This document shows, in pieces, positions 59,656-64,000 of a stretch of 64,000 nt of DNA. The stretch covers positions 1 through 64,000 of the forward strand of contig CANPGB010000003.1 of the NCBI GenBank assembly GCA_947573485.1. The letters are read 5' to 3'. How positions within the stretch are numbered: position 1 is the stretch's first letter; each line of letters starts with the position of its first letter. The notes below the pieces were generated by a model that saw only the letters and a program-made list of their open reading frames with translations, did no database searches and was not told where the DNA came from. The position numbers and the translations under genes were made by a program. Origin of the DNA: an uncultured Porphyromonadaceae bacterium. GTDB taxonomy: Bacteria; Bacteroidota; Bacteroidia; Bacteroidales; Muribaculaceae.

Positions 59656-61309
59656 TGTTTTTTGCGCCAACACAGGCCAATATATAGATATTGAGGGCGG
59701 TGCCCTCCTGAGCGACATCGCCGCCACACTCGAACCCACCCTGGGTTTCCGGCCCATTTGCTGCCGCGTAAACAACAAGACCGAAGGCCTCGACTACGCC
59801 GTATACCAACCCAAGACCCTCGAATTTCAGGACAAGACCACAGGCTCGGGGCCCCGCGTCTACGCACGCTCGCTCTCAATGATGCTATACGCCGCCGTTG
59901 AATCGGTGGTGCCCGGTGCACGCCTGGTGATCGAGCACTCGATTTCCAACGGATACTACTGCCGCCTCGGCGGATGCGACGATGTGCCGCAGGAGCTTAT
60001 CGACGCCCTGCTCGGAGCAATGCACGCCCTTGCCGGCGCCGACTTCCCCTTCCGCCGACACACCGACCGCACCGAAGCCGTAATCGACCTCTTCGAGCAG
60101 CGAGGACTCCACTCCAAGGCCGCCCTCCTGCGCACCACACGCGAGCTCTACGCATCATATTACACCCTCGGCGACGTCTGCGACAGCTACTACGGAGCCC
60201 TCGCCCCCTCAACAGGCCACCTGCAGGTGTTCAACCTCATAAAGTATAACCAGGGCTTCCTACTGCTCCCCTTCAGTTCAGCCGACCCCTCGCAACCCGC
60301 TGTTCCCGTGCCGCAGGAAAAGATGTACAAGGCTTTCACCGACTACGTGCACTTCAACGCCATTACCGGCGTGAGCGACGTTGCCCAGCTCAACAACTGC
60401 GTGATCGAAGGCGACGCACGCAACCTCATAAACGTTGCCGAGGCGCTCCACGAAAAAGCACTCGCACGCATCAGCGACGATATTACCCTCCGCTACGCAC
60501 GCGGCGGCGCGCGCATAGTGCTCATATCAGGCCCCTCATCATCGGGTAAGACAACCTCTACAAAGCGCTTGGCCATACAGTTGATGACCAACCTCCTCAA
60601 ACCCCGCCTCATCTCCCTCGACGATTACTTTGTGAACCGCGACCGCACACCGCGCGACGCCTCGGGCGACTACGACTACGAGTCGCTCTACGCCCTCGAC
60701 CTCGAGCAGTTCAACGCCGACCTCGCCGCAATTCTCGCAGGCGAGGAAGTAGCCCTGCCCACCTACAACTTCGAGCGCGGCTGCCGGGAATACCGTGGCA
60801 ACACCCTGCGCCTCGACGAAGGCTCCATACTCCTCATCGAAGGCATACACGGCCTCAACCCCGAGCTCACCGCACTCATCCCCGAAGAGATGAAATACCG
60901 CGTCTACGTCTCGGCACTCACAACCCTCTCTATCGACGACCACAACTGGGTACCCTCGTCCGACACCCGCCTCATACGCCGCATAATCCGCGACCGCAAA
61001 TACCGCGGAACTTCCGCCGAAGAGTCAATCCGCCGCTGGCCAAGCGTGCGCCGTGGCGAAGAAAAATGGATTTTCCCATACCAGGAAAACGCCGACGCCA
61101 TGTTCAACTCATCTTTCGTATTCGAGCTCGCAGTTATGAAAGACGAAGCAGAAGCCGCCCTCCGCGGCGTACCCTCCGACGTACCCGAATACGCCGAAGC
61201 CTACCGCCTCCGCAAATTCCTCAGCTACTTCCTCCCCATCTCCCCCGACTACATACCCTCAACCTCACTCCTCCGCGAATTCCTCGGCGGCAGCTCCTTC
61301 AAATACTAA
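59642..61309 (+). CDS. Uridine-kinase-like nucleoside kinase with N-terminal TGS-type domain
   Basis: A 555-residue protein of a type common in Bacteroidetes. The N-terminal ~70 residues form a TGS-like beta domain (ISVFCANTGQYIDIEGG), and a threonyl-tRNA-synthetase-like second region (RHTDRTEAVIDLFEQRG) follows. The C-terminal half is a P-loop kinase with Walker A SGPSSSGKTTSTKR at about 302-315, the DDYFVNRDRTPRD substrate motif, and LIEGIHGLNP. The kinase half resembles uridine kinase/phosphoribulokinase. Substrate and the role of the TGS part are unknown. It overlaps the preceding glycosyltransferase gene by 14 bases. Confidence 0.9.
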   Translation: MTTISVFCANTGQYIDIEGGALLSDIAATLEPTLGFRPICCRVNNKTEGLDYAVYQPKTLEFQDKTTGSGPRVYARSLSMMLYAAVESVVPGARLVIEHSISNGYYCRLGGCDDVPQELIDALLGAMHALAGADFPFRRHTDRTEAVIDLFEQRGLHSKAALLRTTRELYASYYTLGDVCDSYYGALAPSTGHLQVFNLIKYNQGFLLLPFSSADPSQPAVPVPQEKMYKAFTDYVHFNAITGVSDVAQLNNCVIEGDARNLINVAEALHEKALARISDDITLRYARGGARIVLISGPSSSGKTTSTKRLAIQLMTNLLKPRLISLDDYFVNRDRTPRDASGDYDYESLYALDLEQFNADLAAILAGEEVALPTYNFERGCREYRGNTLRLDEGSILLIEGIHGLNPELTALIPEEMKYRVYVSALTTLSIDDHNWVPSSDTRLIRRIIRDRKYRGTSAEESIRRWPSVRRGEEKWIFPYQENADAMFNSSFVFELAVMKDEAEAALRGVPSDVPEYAEAYRLRKFLSYFLPISPDYIPSTSLLREFLGGSSFKY

Positions 61310-61331
61310 TAGGAATTGGAATTTGGATTTT

Positions 61332-61348
61332 AAGCCTCCGGCTTGAAA
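61332..61348. repeat. AAGCCTCCGGCTTGAAA palindromic repeat
   Basis: The same 17-base palindrome-containing sequence occurs again at 63702-63718 and 63735-63751. Confidence 0.6.
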
Positions 61349-61360
61349 TACCCCCTCACC

Positions 61361-61477
61361 CGGCATCAAAAAAGGCCGCGCCATGAAAATCACGGCGCGG
61401 CCTGCTGATATATTCAGATTAGATTTTATCTATCTTACTTCGAAAGCTTCTCTTTGAGAGCGGCGAGACCCTCGAGG
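61361..61477 (-). pseudogene. Duplicate 3' end of the right-edge gene, with its terminator
   Basis: It is nearly identical over about 117 bases to 63765-63881, containing the terminator and the last ~14 codons (GLAALKEKLSK then stop, here preceded by ISSILE). Only this tail is present; the frame then runs into the gene starting at 62120. It is therefore a decayed copy or a recombination junction rather than a gene. Confidence 0.7.
61368..61402 (-). terminator. Terminator of the duplicate gene end
   Basis: A 9-bp stem GGCCGCGCC/GGCGCGGCC followed on the minus strand by TTTTTTG; it is identical to the copy at 63772-63806. Confidence 0.8.
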
Positions 61478-61487
61478 ATAGATGAGA

Positions 61488-62120
61488 TTAATTGAACAGT
61501 AGATAGACGAAGCCTCTAAGTGTTGATACCCCTCCAATAAGAAGGTTAATAACTATATCAATAATTGAAAATGGCTCATATTCGAAAAGTGTCATTCGGC
61601 CAATGCCGAAACCGATGTACTCACCTTCTTCAGGCATAGCACTGAACGAAGTTGCTACAATAAAGCCTATAAGAGCTCCCCAAAGGGCTGCTTTTCGATT
61701 GTAATTTGAACGTATGGCATTTATAATGCCGTAGATTGGGAAGCAGAAGGATAAAAGAGCTATGGGCAGATTATTTCTGCATGTAGGCTTATCTTCTATA
61801 TCTTCCGAGTCTGAACACAGTTGGAGTCCGAGCCCTGTGAAGTTTGTAATTCTACCACCTAAGCGGCATTGATAATCCTGTCCTGGCTCAAAGTTAAATG
61901 TTTGTTTGATACAGGCTCCTTTTTTTTGTTCAGGGTTGCCTTGAAACTCCACTTTGATTTCTGCTGCGCTATTTTTTAATGGAATTTCGATTTCGCAACC
62001 CTCACTGTATTTGAAAGGTTCACAGACGATATCCCCAACGGTCAAGGTGAGCATTGCCTCATCCTTACCATTCTCGTCTCCGCACCATTCAAATTTCAGG
62101 ATATTAGATAATTTATCCAT
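61488..62120 (-). CDS. Membrane protein with N-terminal soluble domain (unknown)
   Basis: A protein of 210 residues. The first ~115 residues are soluble and beta-rich (AMLTLTVGDIVCEPFKY, KVEFQGNPEQKKGA). Two or three hydrophobic helices follow (LPIALLSFCFPIYGIINAI, AALWGALIGFIVATSF, and a C-terminal IIDIVINLLIGGVSTLRGFVYLL). No family is recognised. It sits in a repeat-rich segment next to a duplicated gene end and a candidate ncRNA, and its composition is more AT-rich than the neighbouring LPS genes. Confidence 0.6.
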   Translation of the reverse strand: MDKLSNILKFEWCGDENGKDEAMLTLTVGDIVCEPFKYSEGCEIEIPLKNSAAEIKVEFQGNPEQKKGACIKQTFNFEPGQDYQCRLGGRITNFTGLGLQLCSDSEDIEDKPTCRNNLPIALLSFCFPIYGIINAIRSNYNRKAALWGALIGFIVATSFSAMPEEGEYIGFGIGRMTLFEYEPFSIIDIVINLLIGGVSTLRGFVYLLFN

Positions 62121-62166
62121 AAATGATTACTTCCAATCTCATTCCCTCAATTGGCATTAGGTTAAT

Positions 62167-62402
62167 AAAAAAGCGTGGAACGATGTTCTTGTCTATCCCT
62201 AAGGAGGCATCGCCAAACGCCTAACACGAAATAAACAGTCCACTCCCACGCCTTATCGGATATCGATATCCCCTTGCCGGGGAGTGGATATGCGACAAGC
62301 ATGAGCGTTTTATGACTGCTCTTTCCATCGTGTTTTGAAATTGGCGATTTCCTTAGGTGGATAAAGCAAAAAACGCTTCTATGTAAAATGGCCTAAGCCA
62401 CG
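62167..62402 (-). ncRNA. Rod-shaped candidate ncRNA (~235 nt, 6S-like architecture)
   Basis: Minus-strand promoter TTTG, 20 bases, TTACTTTG (62413-62406). Nested stems run in register from outside in. They are CGTGG/CCACG closing the two ends (62402-62398 with 62177-62173); TTGGCGAT and TCCTTAGG with ATCGCCAA and CCTAAGGA (62357-62341 with 62216-62198); TCGTGTT/AACACGA (62334-62328 with 62230-62224); GACTG/CAGTC; GGGAGTGGA/TCCACTCCC (62288-62280 with 62247-62239); and the apical palindrome GGATATCGATATCC. A U6 run follows the closing stem. Nested rod-like pairing with both ends joined is typical of 6S-type RNAs; the identity is unproven. No ORF overlaps it. Confidence 0.6.
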
Positions 62403-62405
62403 TTG

Positions 62406-62437
62406 CAAAGTAACGAAATTACTTTCATATAACCAAA
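62406..62437 (-). promoter_or_regulatory. Promoter of the rod-shaped ncRNA
   Basis: Minus-strand TTTG followed by 20 bases and TTACTTTG; the second base of the -7 box deviates from TAnnTTTG. Confidence 0.45.
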
Positions 62438-62683
62438 TATTGGTGCCTAATAAAATTACTTCAAGCAAGGTTGATTTAGCTCTTTATGCTCTGCGATTGT
62501 GTTTCCTTTTTGAGCTTACAAAGCCTTTACCGCTCCGGACCCTCTACTCCATTCAACTTCCAGAGCGACGATGTCAAAAATCAACACAGCCTTAAAATAA
62601 GACTCCGCAAGTCAGGCTCCTCAATAATTCTCATCAGTGCTAAATTAAGCTCGCAGACTTCACTCAATTGCCGCCGTGTAAGG

Positions 62684-62882
62684 GCTGAAAGCCCGAGCCG
62701 CCGAACCACACAATTTATTCATGCAACGTAGCTTCAGCCACCGCATTAGCCCTCTCCGCTTTGGAGTTGTGCGAGGGCGGAAAGCCCGAGCCCCGCGCAA
62801 CAAAATTTGTTCAGGCAAGGTGGCTTCAGCCACCGCATTAGCCCTCTCCGCTTTGGAGTCGTGCGAGGGCGGAAAGCCCGAG
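62684..62882. repeat. ~93-bp tandem repeat, about two copies
   Basis: Each unit contains GCTTCAGCCACCGCATTAG, CCCTCTCCGCTTTGGAG, GTGCGAGGGCGGAAAGCCCGAG. The two full units (ending near 62790 and 62882) differ at a handful of bases, and a shorter truncated start lies at 62679-62699. A third dispersed copy of the core is at 25872-25913. Confidence 0.65.
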
Positions 62883-62919
62883 TTCGGGTTTCTCACACAT
62901 AACCACAATCGCCGCATGC

Positions 62920-62927
62920 TATCTTTG
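62920..62927 (+). promoter_or_regulatory. -7 box TATCTTTG for the 241-residue gene
   Basis: A TAnnTTTG match 18 bases before the TTG start at 62945, which would give a nearly leaderless transcript. Confidence 0.45.
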
Positions 62928-62944
62928 CCGCAAATTTTATCCGT

Positions 62945-63670
62945 TTGCTAAAATCCCCGCTCCCACACAGACTCCGCCGCAAGCGACCCTGCCCAGACAT
63001 CACCGCCGAATTTCAGCGGTGGTACGGTCGCGCACTCCGTTGGTGGGAGCGCAAGGCAATCTACACCCTCGAGCGCCAGCGCCGCGCAAGCCTCACCATT
63101 AGAGCCCAAATCATCGACTGGCCCGGCACCGACACCACCCCCGTCCTCACAGCCTACATAAACTGGCTCCTCACCCGCGCCGACTGGGCAGAAGTGGTCA
63201 TAGCTGCCAAAACCACAAAAGAGGCAAAAGAGATAGCCAAAAACATCAACCGCAAGCAAGTATTCACAGCCTCCCACCGTAACGCCGATTGGCTCCGAGG
63301 CTGCAACTTCCACATCTGCCTCATCCACAATCTCTCAAATAAAGACTGGCGAACAGTCAACTCAGCCCTTGCCCCCGTCATACCCGACTACGGCATGGGC
63401 TGCGCCATTATCTACCACACCGGCAGCGGCACACGCACGCCCGAGCTCCCTCCCGCCTTCATACCACAACCCACAATACGCGAATATAAGCAGCTCCACC
63501 CCCACATCCCCTTCGACCGCCCAGAGTCAATAGAAGCAGACCCCGACCCGCCCCCGAATAACCCCTGCCTCACAACTCCTAACCCCTACCTCCTAACCCC
63601 TAACCAACCCATAGTCTTCTACGAGTTCGCGGGAGCTGCCCCGCCCCAATCGCAGCGAAGAGAAACTTGA
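62945..63670 (+). CDS. Unknown protein with a repeat-encoded tail
   Basis: The 241-residue frame starts with TTG; no in-frame ATG is near, so the start is provisional. Its N-terminal third is basic and aromatic (FQRWYGRALRWWERKAIYTLERQ) and could bind nucleic acid. The middle has an alpha/beta look (AEVVIAAKTTKEAKEIAKNI, CNFHICLIHNLSNKDW). The tail is proline-rich, and its NPCLTTPNPYLLTPNQP stretch is a direct translation of the CCTAACCCC repeat. No family was recognised. It lies between the duplicated gene ends, so it belongs to the same odd segment. Confidence 0.55.
   Translation: MLKSPLPHRLRRKRPCPDITAEFQRWYGRALRWWERKAIYTLERQRRASLTIRAQIIDWPGTDTTPVLTAYINWLLTRADWAEVVIAAKTTKEAKEIAKNINRKQVFTASHRNADWLRGCNFHICLIHNLSNKDWRTVNSALAPVIPDYGMGCAIIYHTGSGTRTPELPPAFIPQPTIREYKQLHPHIPFDRPESIEADPDPPPNNPCLTTPNPYLLTPNQPIVFYEFAGAAPPQSQRRET
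63576..63610 (+). repeat. Telomere-like CCTAACCCC repeat inside a gene
   Basis: Several units of CCTAACCCC/CTACCTCCTAACCCC, translated in frame at the C-terminus of the 241-residue protein. Same repeat as at 27884-27914. Confidence 0.6.
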
Positions 63671-63700
63671 CATATTGTTTGGAACCCAACCCTGGGAGCT

Positions 63701-63752
63701 CAAGCCTCCGGCTTGAAAGAGGCATTAGGAATCCAAGCCTCCGGCTTGAAAT
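63701..63752. repeat. Two copies of AAGCCTCCGGCTTGAAA
   Basis: Copies lie at 63702-63718 and 63735-63751, matching the one at 61332-61348. They lie just upstream of the second copy of the shared gene end. Confidence 0.6.
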
Positions 63753-63771
63753 TTGAATCAGTATCGGCATC

Positions 63772-63806
63772 AAAAAAGGCCGCGCCATGAAAATCACGGC
63801 GCGGCC
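63772..63806 (-). terminator. Terminator of the right-edge gene
   Basis: GGCCGCGCC/GGCGCGGCC stem with an 11-base loop followed by TTTTTT on the minus strand, 33 bases after the stop at 63839. Confidence 0.85.
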
Positions 63807-63838
63807 TGCTGATATATTCAGATTAGATTTTATCTATC

Positions 63839-64000
63839 TTACTTCGAGAGCTTCTCTTTGAGAGCTGCAAGAGCCTCGAGGTCACCGAGGGTGGTCTTTT
63901 CGAGGGGAGTGGTGGTAGCTGCGGGAGCTTCTTCCTTCTTGGGAGCAGCGGCACGCTTGGGCTTGCGCTCGTTAGCGGGCTTCTCGGCACGGGTATCTTC
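63839..64000 (-). CDS. C-terminal end of a protein with a basic, lysine/alanine-rich tail (partial)
   Basis: Only 53 codons of this minus-strand gene are inside the window. The tail reads as lysine, alanine and proline-rich (RKPKRAAAPKKEEAPA) and ends in LEALAALKEKLSK. It recalls C-terminal extensions of Bacteroidetes ribosomal or nucleic-acid-binding proteins, but no domain is visible, so the identity is unknown. The last codons and terminator are duplicated at 61361-61477. Confidence 0.6.
   Translation of the reverse strand, partial: EDTRAEKPANERKPKRAAAPKKEEAPAATTTPLEKTTLGDLEALAALKEKLSK

Overview
The window reads as a chromosome segment from a gut Bacteroidales bacterium, most plausibly a Muribaculaceae-type organism; this is an inference from gene content, not a database match. 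Supporting signs are Bacteroidetes-type promoters (TAnnTTTG -7 boxes, some with an upstream TTG about 19-20 bases away), a SusA-like GH13 enzyme, a lipoprotein TamA (TamL), a BspA-like leucine-rich repeat protein with a C-terminal sorting tail, carboxynorspermidine dehydrogenase, and a two-gene Ptb-Buk pathway.

Layout: 1-53 is the 3' half of a tRNA-Ser with its terminator. Right after it lies an AT-richer accessory island (about 0.4-11.3 kb). It carries an acidic coiled-coil protein and a six-gene minus-strand operon: a PLD-like/SNF2 helicase, a four-helix-bundle (S23-type) protein, a DUF4391 protein, a membrane-anchored protein, and type III Mod and Res. Two of these genes (DUF4391 and mod) contain REP-like palindromes inserted in frame. 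A structured RNA with its own promoter and terminator lies just upstream of the helicase. From 11.8 to 25.8 kb come a Nim-like flavoprotein coupled to an SMR exporter, rfbC, an aminotransferase, an RNA methyltransferase, an M48 protease, an LD-carboxypeptidase, ptb-buk, and a sensor kinase-tamL-gph operon.

From 26 to 29.2 kb there is another candidate small RNA and a sigma-54 two-component system whose kinase is split by a frame change. Next come susA, a run of small unknown membrane proteins (31-33.3 kb), and an isolated phage-type pair (823-aa protein plus large terminase; 33.3-37.7 kb) with no other phage genes. After that come an envelope cluster (MraY-like glycosyltransferase, SAM-methyltransferase-like protein, YfhO), the LRR protein, a PpiD/SurA-like foldase, polA, a SIMPL protein and pnp. 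An MNT-HEPN toxin-antitoxin pair follows, then a flippase-like protein, CASDH, and an LPS-type glycosyltransferase/kinase operon ending in a uridine-kinase-like protein.

The right end (61.3-64 kb) is a repeat-rich segment lying between two near-identical copies of a gene 3' end plus terminator. It holds a rod-shaped candidate ncRNA and two unknown proteins. Most interesting overall: the expanded type III system with in-frame REPIN-like inserts; four promoter-to-terminator candidate ncRNAs; the orphan terminase pair behind an inverted repeat that covers its -7 box; and the duplicated 3' end at the right edge.
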